The notes under the pieces were generated by a model. That model searched no databases. It was not told the origin of the DNA and worked only from the letters and a program-made list of their open reading frames with translations. Positions 16,514 to 25,134 of a DNA stretch of 56,202 nt are shown here, one piece after another. Within the stretch, counting starts at the first letter, position 1. Each line of letters starts with the position of its first letter. The stretch is from Gemmatimonadota bacterium. Its GTDB lineage: Bacteria; Gemmatimonadota; Gemmatimonadetes; Gemmatimonadales; GWC2-71-9. The stretch lies in the NCBI GenBank assembly GCA_003222135.1, contig QHUM01000066.1, positions 1 through 56,202 of the forward strand. The letters run 5' to 3'. The translations under genes were made by a program, and so were the position numbers.

Positions 16514-18052
16514 TCACCGCAGCGGGAGTGAGATCGAGATTTGGTGCGTGGTGGTGCTGACCTCTTGCAGACTGATGGGGCCGCTCGGCGCCACGAGGAT
16601 ACTCCCTCCCGCCAGAGCGAGATCACGGCCGGCCGCGAAGAAGCCGGAAGGAGACGTCGCCACGCCCGGGCGACCCGTCCCTTTCGCGACCCGACCGCGG
16701 TAGCGGATCTCCAGGTCCGGGAACCGGAGGCTCACGCCCCAGGTGGGCGTCCACTCGAGCCACCCCTCCTGCAGGCGATGCGCGACGGCCTGGACATTAT
16801 CGGACTGCGCCAGCTGATAGCGCACGGAGCGCACCATCAAGCCGAGCTGCAAGCCGGCCGTCTTGCCGAGCGGCCCGAGCTCTACATCGCGGCTGAAGCC
16901 CATGCGAAGCAGGCCATTCGAAAAGCGGAAGTGGTTTTCCACGGTCCGGCCGCCCACGGGGATCGTGTCGCCCGTGGCCGTGACGACGGGCGAGGCCGCG
17001 TCGGCCCACGTGTAACTCCAGATCGGCTCGTAGATCGCGTCGATGCCGAACGTCAGGGGGCCACGCGTCTTCGAGACCCCGATGCCGATGTTGTAGGCGG
17101 CGGAGTGTCCTGGGTCGCGCGGGATGACCGGGACGTTCGTGAGCTCGTACTCCGGGAGCTTGGGGTGCGACATGCGGTTCGCGGTCGCGAGCCAGCCGAT
17201 GCGCCATCCCGACGCCGCGAGCGGGCGCACGTACTCGACGTGCGCGCCCCACGTGTTCGTCTGATCGTGGTTGCGCTCGAGCCGGGGGCGGACCACGATC
17301 TGTTGCGTCGCGGGATTCCAGACCTGGTCCAAGTACGCCACGTCGTCCGTCATGCCGAAGCGGTTGTGGAGCACGAGCGCCGTGAGCGAGCGCTCTCCCG
17401 GCCATTCCTTGAGGAGCCCGAGCCGCAGATCGACCGTGTGGCCGAACTGCTGCAAGCCCGCGTTGCCGGCGAACAGCAGATCGACGCCGTCGACTCCGGT
17501 GAGTCTGGCCCACAGCGCGCTGGCCGCGAGCGAGAGCCCGCTGGCGGGCGCGCGCCGGCCGAGCATCGCAAACACGTATTGGTTGCCGTACGAGTTCTGC
17601 CGCGGCGGCACGGTGGCAACGGTCGACTCCGGCACGCCCGGAAGCGGCAGGGGCGTGGGGTGCAGGAACACGCCCTGGTCGAACGGCGGCTTGCTGGCAT
17701 CGACCTGCTGGAAGGCGAGCGAGAATGCACCGAACCACGCGCCCGCGCCCGCGCTGACGGCGAGGGGGAGCGTGCGACCACCGCCCGCGCCCTGCGAGAT
17801 GCCGTACGCGGTCGGGGCACCGAAGAAGCGCGCCGCCCCGAGCCGCGCGCCTTTCGCCGGATTGAGAAACGGGTCGAGCAGCGTGTCCGCCAGGGCGATC
17901 GACACGCTCCCCATGCCGAGATTGTTGGACGGGAAGATCTCGAACTGATCGCCTTGGGCGATCGGCACGGTCTTGATCGAGATGAGCTGCGCGGAGGCTG
18001 GCCCGGCCAGGGCCAGGAGCAGACTGGAGAGGCGGACGGCCCGCATACACAT
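16514..18052 (-). CDS. Outer-membrane beta-barrel protein (transport/porin-like)
   Basis: A 512-residue protein starting at ATG 18052, with GAGG 5 nt upstream; an alternative ATG lies two codons in. A signal peptide is cut near PASAQ (22). The mature part has FPSNNLGMGSVSIALADTLLDPFLNPA, which resembles FadL/UPF0164-type outer-membrane proteins, then many alternating amphipathic strands, and it ends ISISLPLR. The C-terminal residue is not the usual Phe. It is encoded ahead of the MauG-type peroxidase, so it may help deliver a substrate or form its outer-membrane partner; this is inference. The 200-nt gap upstream holds a GC-rich inverted repeat (CGCGGGCG/CGCCCGCG) near 18092-18109. Confidence 0.75.
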   Translation of the reverse strand: MCMRAVRLSSLLLALAGPASAQLISIKTVPIAQGDQFEIFPSNNLGMGSVSIALADTLLDPFLNPAKGARLGAARFFGAPTAYGISQGAGGGRTLPLAVSAGAGAWFGAFSLAFQQVDASKPPFDQGVFLHPTPLPLPGVPESTVATVPPRQNSYGNQYVFAMLGRRAPASGLSLAASALWARLTGVDGVDLLFAGNAGLQQFGHTVDLRLGLLKEWPGERSLTALVLHNRFGMTDDVAYLDQVWNPATQQIVVRPRLERNHDQTNTWGAHVEYVRPLAASGWRIGWLATANRMSHPKLPEYELTNVPVIPRDPGHSAAYNIGIGVSKTRGPLTFGIDAIYEPIWSYTWADAASPVVTATGDTIPVGGRTVENHFRFSNGLLRMGFSRDVELGPLGKTAGLQLGLMVRSVRYQLAQSDNVQAVAHRLQEGWLEWTPTWGVSLRFPDLEIRYRGRVAKGTGRPGVATSPSGFFAAGRDLALAGGSILVAPSGPISLQEVSTTTHQISISLPLR

Positions 18053-18251
18053 AAAGACCTCGCTCGGAAGGGATCCCTCAAGAGAGATACCTCGCGGGCG
18101 AGCGCCCGCGTCACCGGGGTTTGGGCTGTCGCCAGGCCGCGGCGAGTGTGGCGTCAATGACGCAGTCAGACGCTAGAACGCAACATTGCAGCGCAGCCGC
18201 GACAGGCACCGCCTTTGCAATAGCGTAGCCGCGTCGCCAACTGGACCCGCG

Positions 18252-19457
18252 GTGAGTCCCACGCTCGACACCTCGCGTCCCGTCTTATTGCTGGACGGGG
18301 GATCGCGGCTCGATCTCGGGATTGTACGCTCGCTCGGAATCGCGGGCGTTCCGGTCCATCTGCTGTGCGCCGAGTCCCGCTCCATCACGACGACGTCCCG
18401 TTATGTGACGGCCATTCATCAGTTCCCGCCGCGTGACGCGCCCGCAGACGTGCGCCTGGCGCAGCTCCGCGCCACCGCGCGCGCGCTCTCGCCGCGCCCC
18501 GTCATCCTGCCGACCGGCGATCGGGCGCTCCAGTTCCTGTCAGCCGTTCGGGACGGCTTCGAGGACCTCGTGGACCACGATCTTCCACCTGCCGCCGTCG
18601 TCGATCGCTGCATCCGCAAGGACCGGTTCGCGCACTGGGCGACCCGCGCCGGTGTGCCCGTGCCCCCGACCTTCGTCCCCCGGGACGCCGCCGACGTCCG
18701 GGCTGCGGCGGGTGACCTGGCGTTCCCGGTCTTCGTCAAGCCATGGGTTCACGAGCATTGGGACGGGCTGGCGCCGGGAATCGTGGGGCATGTGCGCGGC
18801 GAGCGGATCGACAGCGCCGCGGACCTGGTCCGCCTGTTCGACCGGCTCGAGGGCGAGGGCAACGGCGCGCAGCACGCGGTGGTACAGCAGTTCGTGCCCG
18901 GGACGGACCGCGAACACGTGGACGTGCACGCGTACATCGACGGCGCCGGCAGTGTGCTCGGCGTCTTCAGCGCGCGCAAGCTGCGGATCTGGCCGCCCCA
19001 CCGGGGCCTGGGCGTGTTGGTGCGCAGCGAGCGTCTGCCGGCCGCCGTCGAGGTCACGCTGTGCGCGCTGCAACGCCTCGGGGTCACGGGCATGGCCAAT
19101 GTGAACCTCAAGTTCGACCCGACCCGCGGCGCCTATCGCGTCCTCGAAGTCAATTGCCGTTACTCCACATGGACCGAGCTGCCGACGCGCTGCGGCTGCA
19201 ATTTCCCAATCGTGGCGTACGCGGCGATCACGGGGCAGGAGCCCCCATCCCTCCACCAGCTGGACGGGATCGAGTGGCTGGACTTCAAGCGGGACTGGGA
19301 AGCGATGGCGACGTATCGGCGCGAGCGCGAGTGGAGCTGGACGTCCTACTTCGGATCCCTGGTCCATGTCCGGCACGGGGCGTTTTTCGCGTGGGACGAC
19401 CCCGCGCCGTTCTTCTCGAGCCTCGCGCGCCGCGTGACTGGCCCGGCGATCCAATGA
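18252..19457 (+). CDS. ATP-grasp domain protein (carboxylate-amine ligase type)
   Basis: A 401-residue protein with a pre-ATP-grasp Rossmann-like domain (RPVLLLDGGSRLDLGIVRSLG), then the ATP-grasp fold: KDRFAHWATRAGVPVPPTF, PVFVKPWVHEHW, VVQQFVPGTDREHVDVHAYID, SARKLRIWPPHRGLGVLVRSE, and the metal-binding end NLKFDPTRGAYRVLEVNCRYSTW. It ligates a carboxylate to an amine or thiol using ATP; the substrates are unknown. It stands alone, convergent with the ABC system 16 nt away. The start is uncertain: GTG 18252 precedes the first recognisable residues (SPTLDTSRPVLLL), while the frame is open from a TTG at 18186 with no homology-like content. Confidence 0.82.
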   Translation: MSPTLDTSRPVLLLDGGSRLDLGIVRSLGIAGVPVHLLCAESRSITTTSRYVTAIHQFPPRDAPADVRLAQLRATARALSPRPVILPTGDRALQFLSAVRDGFEDLVDHDLPPAAVVDRCIRKDRFAHWATRAGVPVPPTFVPRDAADVRAAAGDLAFPVFVKPWVHEHWDGLAPGIVGHVRGERIDSAADLVRLFDRLEGEGNGAQHAVVQQFVPGTDREHVDVHAYIDGAGSVLGVFSARKLRIWPPHRGLGVLVRSERLPAAVEVTLCALQRLGVTGMANVNLKFDPTRGAYRVLEVNCRYSTWTELPTRCGCNFPIVAYAAITGQEPPSLHQLDGIEWLDFKRDWEAMATYRREREWSWTSYFGSLVHVRHGAFFAWDDPAPFFSSLARRVTGPAIQ

Positions 19458-19473
19458 CCGGCGGGGCGTCGAC

Positions 19474-20637
19474 TCAGCGAATCGCCTGAACCACGGGCAC
19501 CCGAGCGGCCCGGCGGGCGGGGAAAAACCCGCCCAGCACGCCCATCACCACAGCGAAGACCAATCCCGCCAGCAGCAACCCGGGGGTCACGCGGAAGCTG
19601 AAGGCGATCTCGCTGAAGCTCGCCCAGTTCGTGGTGCTGGTCACGATGCCATTGATGGGGAGGGCGAACAGGCACCCGGCCGCGCCGCCGGCGGCGGCGA
19701 TGATCGCGGATTCGACCAGGAAGCTCGCCAGGATGCTGCGGGGATGAAATCCCAGGGTGAGGAGCACGCCGATCTCGGGCGCGCGCGACGCGACCGCCGC
19801 GTACATCGTATTTACCGCCCCGAACACCGCGCCGATCGCCATGATACTGGTGATCAGGTACGCGAGGACCCGGAGGATGCGGCCCAGCAGCTGTGACTGC
19901 TGCACGTAGAAGTCCGATTCCCGGTGCACATCCACGGTCATGCGCTTGTCGCTCTCGAGCAGGCGCTTCGCCTCGTCGAACGCGCCCGGATCGCTGAGCC
20001 GCAACGTGACTGACTGGAACACCTGCCCGCGGAACACGGGCATGAACTGCTCGTTCTCGCCCCACACCTCCGACTCGAACGCCGAGCCGCCAGCGGCGAA
20101 GTGACACACCACCGTCCAGTCCCTTCCCGCGAACCGCATCGTCTCACCGATGCCGGTGTGGGGGAACCGGGCGACGAGGCGTTGGCCGACGCAGATCTCC
20201 GAGCGGCCGGTCTCGGGCTTGTGGCCCTCCAGCACGCGCACGTTGGATCGCACGGTCCACGCCTGGTCCCCGACCCCGCGCGCCACGACGTTGGCCACCT
20301 GCGTGGTATCGAAGATCTTAGGCAGGGGGACGATGACGTACACCTCCGGGCTCACCAATGGCTTCCCGTCGGCGCCGGTGGCGACGTGGGGCGCGGCGGC
20401 GAGAATGCTCGCCGCTTCGCGCGACAGCCCGCTCGACAGCTCGGAATCGGCCCCGCGCCGCAGCACCAGCATGTTCCGATCCGACCCGGTGCGCACGAGG
20501 GCCGTGCGGAAGCCGTTCGCGAGCGCCAGCATGCCGATGAACACGGCGACCACCAGCGCGATGCCGAGCGCCGTCAAGGCGGTCGACACCGGACGCTGCA
20601 GCACGCTGCGGACGTTGTAGACGAGGGGAATCTTCAT
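19474..20637 (-). CDS. ABC transporter permease, FtsX/MacB type (second permease)
   Basis: A 387-residue permease. An N-terminal membrane helix at about 20-42 (TALTALGIALVVAVFIGMLALANG) is followed by a periplasmic MacB_PCD domain (about 45-255). Three C-terminal helices follow, with the FtsX pattern LGRILRVLAYLITSIMAIGAVFGAVNTMYAAV, RAPEIGVLLTLGFHPRSILASFLVES, and GFFPARRAARVPVVQAIR. ATG 20637 overlaps the stop of the preceding permease by 4 nt (ATGA). With the ATPase and adaptor upstream it forms a complete MacAB-like system, either an exporter or a lipoprotein/outer-membrane mechanotransmission system. A longer open frame reaching 21342 runs through the neighbouring permease in another frame and is not coding. 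Confidence 0.9.
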   Translation of the reverse strand: MKIPLVYNVRSVLQRPVSTALTALGIALVVAVFIGMLALANGFRTALVRTGSDRNMLVLRRGADSELSSGLSREAASILAAAPHVATGADGKPLVSPEVYVIVPLPKIFDTTQVANVVARGVGDQAWTVRSNVRVLEGHKPETGRSEICVGQRLVARFPHTGIGETMRFAGRDWTVVCHFAAGGSAFESEVWGENEQFMPVFRGQVFQSVTLRLSDPGAFDEAKRLLESDKRMTVDVHRESDFYVQQSQLLGRILRVLAYLITSIMAIGAVFGAVNTMYAAVASRAPEIGVLLTLGFHPRSILASFLVESAIIAAAGGAAGCLFALPINGIVTSTTNWASFSEIAFSFRVTPGLLLAGLVFAVVMGVLGGFFPARRAARVPVVQAIR

Positions 20638-21776
20638 TCGACGTGCCGCAGCGCCTGCACGACGGGGAGGCGCGCCGCGCGCACCGCGGGCACGAGCCCG
20701 CTGGCGAGCATGAGCAGCAGCGCGATCACGCCGCCCAACGCGAGCGTGGCGCCGCTCACGTCGAACCCCGGCAGGAAGCCGGCGCCGCTGAAATTGGTGG
20801 CGCGATACAGCAGCTTCGCGCCCCCCAGGCCGAGCACGGCGCCCACCAGCGTGATCACGCCCGCCTCCAGCATCACCAATCCAAACAGCCGGCGGTCGGA
20901 GAAACCGATCGTCTTGAGCACGGCCACCTCGCCGGTGCGCTCGCGCGCGCTCATCATCATCGCGTTGGCCGTGACGAGGAGGATCGCGAACACCACGGCC
21001 ATGCCGATCGTGTTCATCAGCAAGCTCACGTTGCCCCACATGGTGGCGAAGCTCGCGTTGAACGCCTGCTCCGTGCCGGTCTTGGTCGCGGCGCTCGAGT
21101 TCTTGAACTGGTCGTCCACCAGCTTGGCGATCCCGGCCGCGTCGTCCGGATTGGCGATCTGCAGGATGTACCAGCCGACGATGCCGCCGCGCTGGAGGCG
21201 CTCGTCGAAGTAGTCGTGCCGGAAGATCAGCATGTCGTCGTTGATCACCCGATCGGACGGCGTGTAGACGCCCCGGATCGTGAACGTCCAGTCGCCGCCG
21301 AAGATCGTTCCCTGGACGGTGACGTCCTGGCCCAGCCGCCACCCGAACACGTCGAGCAGTCGCTTCCCCACGATCGCGGACGTGCGCTCGCGCAGAAACG
21401 CCTCCCGCTGCTCCGGCGGCAACCGGATCTCCGGATACATGTCGAGATACGACGCCGGATCGACCGCGAACGTCGCGAAAAAGCGCTTGCCGTCCCCATA
21501 GCGCCCGCCGAACCAGTTGGCCCAGCTCACCGCCTGCACCCCGGGCAGCGCCCGCAGGCGGCCGGCGTAGGCGAGCGGCAGCGGGAACACGATACCCGTG
21601 GCGTTGGTCACCACGAGCCGGCGCGCGCTGCCGAACTGGGCACCCGCGGCGATGGTCGTGACCACCGTGCGGAGCGACGCAAACAGGAAGAGGGCGAGGG
21701 CGACGCTCGTCGCGGTGAGGAACGTACGGCGCTTGTGGCGGCCGAGGTTCGCGAGCACGAGCGGGAGATACCTCAT
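20634..21776 (-). CDS. ABC transporter permease, FtsX/MacB type (first permease)
   Basis: A 380-residue permease paralogous to the one that follows. It has an N-terminal helix (RTFLTATSVALALFLFASL), a periplasmic domain (about 45-250, including GKRLLDVFGWRLGQDVTVQGTIFG), and three C-terminal helices containing VVFAILLVTANAMMMSARERTGEVAVLKTIGFSDRRLFGLV and VPAVRAARLPVVQALRHVE. Two separate permease genes per ATPase imply a heterodimeric transporter. Both ends overlap neighbours by 4 nt (ATGA at 21773-21776 and 20634-20637), so translation is coupled through the operon. Confidence 0.92.
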   Translation of the reverse strand: MRYLPLVLANLGRHKRRTFLTATSVALALFLFASLRTVVTTIAAGAQFGSARRLVVTNATGIVFPLPLAYAGRLRALPGVQAVSWANWFGGRYGDGKRFFATFAVDPASYLDMYPEIRLPPEQREAFLRERTSAIVGKRLLDVFGWRLGQDVTVQGTIFGGDWTFTIRGVYTPSDRVINDDMLIFRHDYFDERLQRGGIVGWYILQIANPDDAAGIAKLVDDQFKNSSAATKTGTEQAFNASFATMWGNVSLLMNTIGMAVVFAILLVTANAMMMSARERTGEVAVLKTIGFSDRRLFGLVMLEAGVITLVGAVLGLGGAKLLYRATNFSGAGFLPGFDVSGATLALGGVIALLLMLASGLVPAVRAARLPVVQALRHVE

Positions 21777-22462
21777 GCGCCCACCGCCGCGCGCTCGATC
21801 AGCACGCCCTTCTCGAGGTGCAGCACCGTCTTGGCCTGCTCCGCCGCGTGCGCGTCGTGCGTCACGATCACGATCGTCTTGCCGAACTCGCCGTTGAGCC
21901 GGCGCAGCAGCGCGAGAACCTCCTGAGAGCTCTTGGCGTCGAGCTGCCCTGTCGGCTCGTCGAGCAGGATGAGCGTCGGATCCGCCACGATCGCCCGCGC
22001 GATCGCCACCCGCTGCTCCTGCCCGCCGGAGAGCTGGCGCGGGTAATGGTGGATCCGGTCGTCCAGGCCGACCACGCCCAGTGCGACGCGCACCCGCTCC
22101 TCACGCTGCGACTTCGCGAGCCGGGTGAGCAGGAGCGGCAGCTCCACGTTCTGGTACGCCGTCAGGACCGGCAGCAGGTTGAGCTGCTGGAACACGAAAC
22201 CGATGTGCCGGGCCCGCCAGGCCGCGAGCTGGCCCGCCGTCATGGACTGCACCTGCGACCCCGCCACCTCGATCGTACCGCTCGTCGGCCGGTCGAGGCC
22301 GGCGATGAGGTTGAGCAACGTGGACTTCCCCGAGCCCGAGGGTCCCATCAGGGCGGTGAAGCTGCCTTCGGCGATGTCGAGCGAGAGGCCGGTGAACACG
22401 TCGATCCGTTGCGTGTCCCGGTGGAAGCTCTTGTAGACGTCGCGGATCTGTACGAGGGCCAT
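21773..22462 (-). CDS. ABC transporter ATP-binding protein, MacB/LolD type
   Basis: A 229-residue ATPase with all nucleotide-binding motifs: Walker [10 protein letters not shown] (about 40-48), Q-loop [13 protein letters not shown], signature [15 protein letters not shown], Walker [13 protein letters not shown], and the switch His in IVTHDAHA. The LNLLP and TGQLD stretches are typical of MacB/LolD/FtsE-type ATPases that drive FtsX-like permeases. It is cytoplasmic, bound to the two permeases encoded just downstream. It follows the adaptor gene by 21 nt. Confidence 0.95.
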   Translation of the reverse strand: MALVQIRDVYKSFHRDTQRIDVFTGLSLDIAEGSFTALMGPSGSGKSTLLNLIAGLDRPTSGTIEVAGSQVQSMTAGQLAAWRARHIGFVFQQLNLLPVLTAYQNVELPLLLTRLAKSQREERVRVALGVVGLDDRIHHYPRQLSGGQEQRVAIARAIVADPTLILLDEPTGQLDAKSSQEVLALLRRLNGEFGKTIVIVTHDAHAAEQAKTVLHLEKGVLIERAAVGA

Positions 22463-22483
22463 GGAGGGCTAAGGGATCAGAGG

Positions 22484-23746
22484 TCAGGGAGGGGTCAGGG
22501 GCGTCGCCTGTACGCGCAGGCCCGCCTGTGGGGTTTCAACGCCACCTACCAACACCAGCTCGCCTCCCGAGAGGCCGGAACGGATCTCGCGGAACTCCCC
22601 GCTCACGGGACCGGCCTGGACGACGCGCGGCTCGAGCCGGCCGTTCCACACCAGCCAGACTATGGTCTGCCCATCCCGCTCGCGCACGGCGGCGGACGGG
22701 ATGCGGATGCGCGGCGGGACGGGTGCCGTGGCTCCGCGCGCGGCGGCCGAGCGCTCCGGCTCGAGGAAGTCCACGCGCGCACCCATCTCCGGGAGGATGC
22801 GGGGGTCGTGGTCCAGGATGCTCACCTTCACCTGCACCGTCGCCCGCTGGCGGTCGGCGGTGGGCACGACCTGCCGCACCTGGCCGCGGAACGATGTGTC
22901 GGGATACGCGTCGAGCGTGATCTTGGCCGTCTGGCCGTGATGCACACGGGCAATGTACGCCTCGTTCACGTCCACTTCGACTTCCAGCGTGCGCAGGTCC
23001 GCCATCGTCACCACCGCACCGCGCGTCAGACCACCACCGACCGACGGTGCCACGACCTCGCCCACTTCGGCCTCCTTCCGCAACACCGTCCCGCTGAACG
23101 GAGCGCGGATCAGCGTATTCTCGAGGCTCGCCTGCGCGAAGCGCAGGCCCGCCTCGGCCGCCTCGATGCGCGCCGCGGCCGCGCGGGCGCGCGCATCGGC
23201 CTGGGCGGCGCGGCTCTCGGAGGCATCCACATCCTGCTGCGACACCAGTTGGGCGTTTTGCGCGCGGATCTCCTGTACGCGACGCGCCTCGCGCTGCAGC
23301 TGGTCGCGCTCCGCCTGCGTCTCGATCAGCTGTGCCCGGGCATTCGCCACGCCGGCCTGGGCCTGTGTGACTTGCGCCGCGAAGTCCGCGTTGTCGAGAC
23401 GCGCGATCACGTCCCCGCTCTTCACGTCCGATCCCTCGCTCACACCCAGATAGGCGAGCCGGCCCGGGACCTTGGAGGACACCGACGCCCGGGTGCGCGC
23501 GACCACGTAGCCGTTCGCCGTGACGGCCGTGGCTCCCCCCGCGGCTCCCGCGCCCGCTTCGAGGGGCCGGACGACCACGGTCTGGACCGGCACGGCCGAG
23601 CCGCGCCGCACGACGAGCACGACCGCAGCGATCAGTCCGGCGGCCACGGCAGCCAGGATGAGGCTGCGGCGGAACGCGCGTCGCACCCCAGGCGGCGTGT
23701 CCCGATCGAGGCGGAGCTTCCCAAGGTCGTGCACGGATGTGGTCAT
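22484..23746 (-). CDS. Periplasmic adaptor (HlyD/MacA/RND-type membrane fusion protein)
   Basis: A 420-residue adaptor: membrane anchor at about 28-47 (SLILAAVAAGLIAAVVLVV), a lipoyl half-motif (VSSKVPGRLAYLGVSEGSDVKSGDVIARLDN), a coiled-coil hairpin (about 110-200, rich in Ala, Gln, Glu and Arg), the second lipoyl half (LIRAPFSGTVLRKEAEVGEVV), beta-barrel and membrane-proximal domains, and a C-terminal GELVLVGGVETPQAGLRVQ. It bridges an inner-membrane transporter to an outer-membrane channel. It is the first gene of the four-gene ABC operon and lies next to a TTGGCG-17-TACATT promoter whose predicted start point leaves almost no leader, with no ribosome site visible. Confidence 0.93.
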   Translation of the reverse strand: MTTSVHDLGKLRLDRDTPPGVRRAFRRSLILAAVAAGLIAAVVLVVRRGSAVPVQTVVVRPLEAGAGAAGGATAVTANGYVVARTRASVSSKVPGRLAYLGVSEGSDVKSGDVIARLDNADFAAQVTQAQAGVANARAQLIETQAERDQLQREARRVQEIRAQNAQLVSQQDVDASESRAAQADARARAAAARIEAAEAGLRFAQASLENTLIRAPFSGTVLRKEAEVGEVVAPSVGGGLTRGAVVTMADLRTLEVEVDVNEAYIARVHHGQTAKITLDAYPDTSFRGQVRQVVPTADRQRATVQVKVSILDHDPRILPEMGARVDFLEPERSAAARGATAPVPPRIRIPSAAVRERDGQTIVWLVWNGRLEPRVVQAGPVSGEFREIRSGLSGGELVLVGGVETPQAGLRVQATPLTPP

Positions 23747-23757
23747 CGGGCCCGGAG

Positions 23758-23786
23758 AATGTAAGAGCGCGGCGACGGCGCGCCAA
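23758..23786 (-). promoter_or_regulatory. Candidate promoter of the MacAB-like operon
   Basis: Read on the minus strand: TTGGCG (23786-23781), 17-nt spacer, TACATT (23763-23758). The predicted start point, about 7 nt on, falls only about 5 nt before the adaptor ATG at 23746, so the message would be nearly leaderless; no Shine-Dalgarno-like site is visible. Its -35 box lies 3 nt from the -35 box of the divergent promoter. Confidence 0.4.
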
Positions 23787-23789
23787 GGC

Positions 23790-23818
23790 TTGACGCGCCC
23801 GCCGGCGCCACATAATTC
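23790..23818 (+). promoter_or_regulatory. Candidate leaderless promoter of the VanZ-like gene
   Basis: TTGACG (23790-23795), 17-nt spacer, TAATTC (23813-23818). Transcription would start about 7 nt later, at 23825, which is exactly a GTG codon in the VanZ-like frame. This implies a leaderless message beginning with its start codon. The match to the sigma-70 consensus is good (5/6 and 4/6). Confidence 0.5.
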
Positions 23819-23824
23819 GTGCTC

Positions 23825-25117
23825 GTGTTCACTCCGCGTGCCCGGTTCATCGCCGCCCGCTTGGCGTACGTGGCGGTCGTGCTCGTCGCCACGGTGACGC
23901 AGCTCGACTTCTCACCCGATCTCGCCGCTGCGGCCCAGCGCCTGGCGCGCGCGTTCACGCCCTCCCTCGGCTGGCGCGACGCCATCGACGGCCTGCGCAA
24001 CGCCGCCCTGTTCGGAGGCCTCGGCGTCGTGTGGGTCGTCACCTCCCCCTCCGGCAAAGTGCGAGCCGAGATCTGGCGGGCGACGCTCGTCGCGCTCGGG
24101 CTGAGCGTCACGGTGGAAGGGCTGCAGGTGTTTTCGCCCGTGCGCACCGCAAGCATCGTGGACGTCACCACCAATGCGCTGGGTGCGCTCGGCGGCGCCG
24201 TCGTCATGGCCCTGCTCGTCACCGCGGTGGTGCGGGCCAAAGGCGGGCACTTCCTGCTCGGCGTACCGACGTTTCTCCTGGCGGGCGCGTACGCCCTGGC
24301 GGCCCTGTGCGAGGCGGTGACCCCGCTGTTCCGGTCCGATCGGCTCCCGGGTGTGGAGGGCGGGCCGCTCACCCTGCTGCACACGATGCTCGATCAATCG
24401 GCTCCGCTCCGGCTGGGGGAAGTACCGCTGCTCGACGTGCCGCTGTTCGCGCCCGCCGGATTCCTCGTCGTGGTGTTGCTGTTCGAGGGGCTGGGGAGCG
24501 CACGGCGCATCTGGCCGGCGGTGGCCGGCGCCGGTGCGGGCCTGGCGTTCGCGGCGGAGCTCTTGCACGGTGCGTTCGGGCTCTCGATCCGGTGGGAGGC
24601 AGCGGCGACCCACGCGGCGGCCGTGGGGGCGGGGGCCTGGGCGGCACAACACCGGCTCCCGGAGCTGCGACAGGGACTACGCGGCTGGGCGCGGGCCCGC
24701 GCCGCCATCGCCGCCTACGCCGGGCTGCTCGTTCTCTGGGGGTGGCGCCCCTTCCTCCCCCGGACCGACATCGGCGCCATCACCCAGCAACTCACCACGG
24801 ACCACCTCGTGCCGCTCGCGTCCCTCGCCGGGCGGGTGGACGTATTCAGCGCGCTGCACGTGGCGCAGCAGTTTCTGCTCTATCTACCGCTCGGCAGCCT
24901 GCTCGCCGTGTGGCCGCTGCGCCGCTCGCGGCACCTCTGGCCGGCGGTATGGCTCGCGCTGGCGATCGAGGCGGGACACATCGTGATCGCCGATCGCTTC
25001 TTCGACGTGACCAACGCGCTGGTGGCGTGCGCCGGGCTGGGAATCGGGTGGCTCGTCGTGCAGCGCTCCGGATTCGCGCCGCACGGCGAGGCGTCAGCCG
25101 CCGCCCGCCGGCCGTGA
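23825..25117 (+). CDS. VanZ-like integral membrane protein
   Basis: A 430-residue, very hydrophobic protein with about ten membrane helices. Two VanZ-like units can be seen: one near residues 40-140 (DGLRNAALFGGLGVVWVV, LSVTVEGLQVFSPVRTASIVDVTTNALGALGGA) and one near 335-410 (QQFLLYLPLGSLLAVWP, WLALAIEAGHIVIADRFFDVTNALVACAGLGIGW). The conserved Glu/Asp-x-x-x-N pattern of VanZ occurs in each. The function is unknown in this context; VanZ proteins are linked to low-level teicoplanin resistance. The start is taken as GTG 23825 because the promoter just upstream points to it; GTG 23819, two codons earlier, would overlap the position right after the -10 box. It is convergent with the rhodanese gene. 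Confidence 0.78.
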   Translation: MFTPRARFIAARLAYVAVVLVATVTQLDFSPDLAAAAQRLARAFTPSLGWRDAIDGLRNAALFGGLGVVWVVTSPSGKVRAEIWRATLVALGLSVTVEGLQVFSPVRTASIVDVTTNALGALGGAVVMALLVTAVVRAKGGHFLLGVPTFLLAGAYALAALCEAVTPLFRSDRLPGVEGGPLTLLHTMLDQSAPLRLGEVPLLDVPLFAPAGFLVVVLLFEGLGSARRIWPAVAGAGAGLAFAAELLHGAFGLSIRWEAAATHAAAVGAGAWAAQHRLPELRQGLRGWARARAAIAAYAGLLVLWGWRPFLPRTDIGAITQQLTTDHLVPLASLAGRVDVFSALHVAQQFLLYLPLGSLLAVWPLRRSRHLWPAVWLALAIEAGHIVIADRFFDVTNALVACAGLGIGWLVVQRSGFAPHGEASAAARRP

Positions 25118-25134
25118 CTGCAGTCGGCGGCCCG

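Noticed and set aside
19474..21342. A single 622-residue permease frame
   Set aside because: Its first about 235 residues are Arg/Gly-rich and overlap the neighbouring permease in another frame. The ATGA overlap at 20634-20637 marks the real start.
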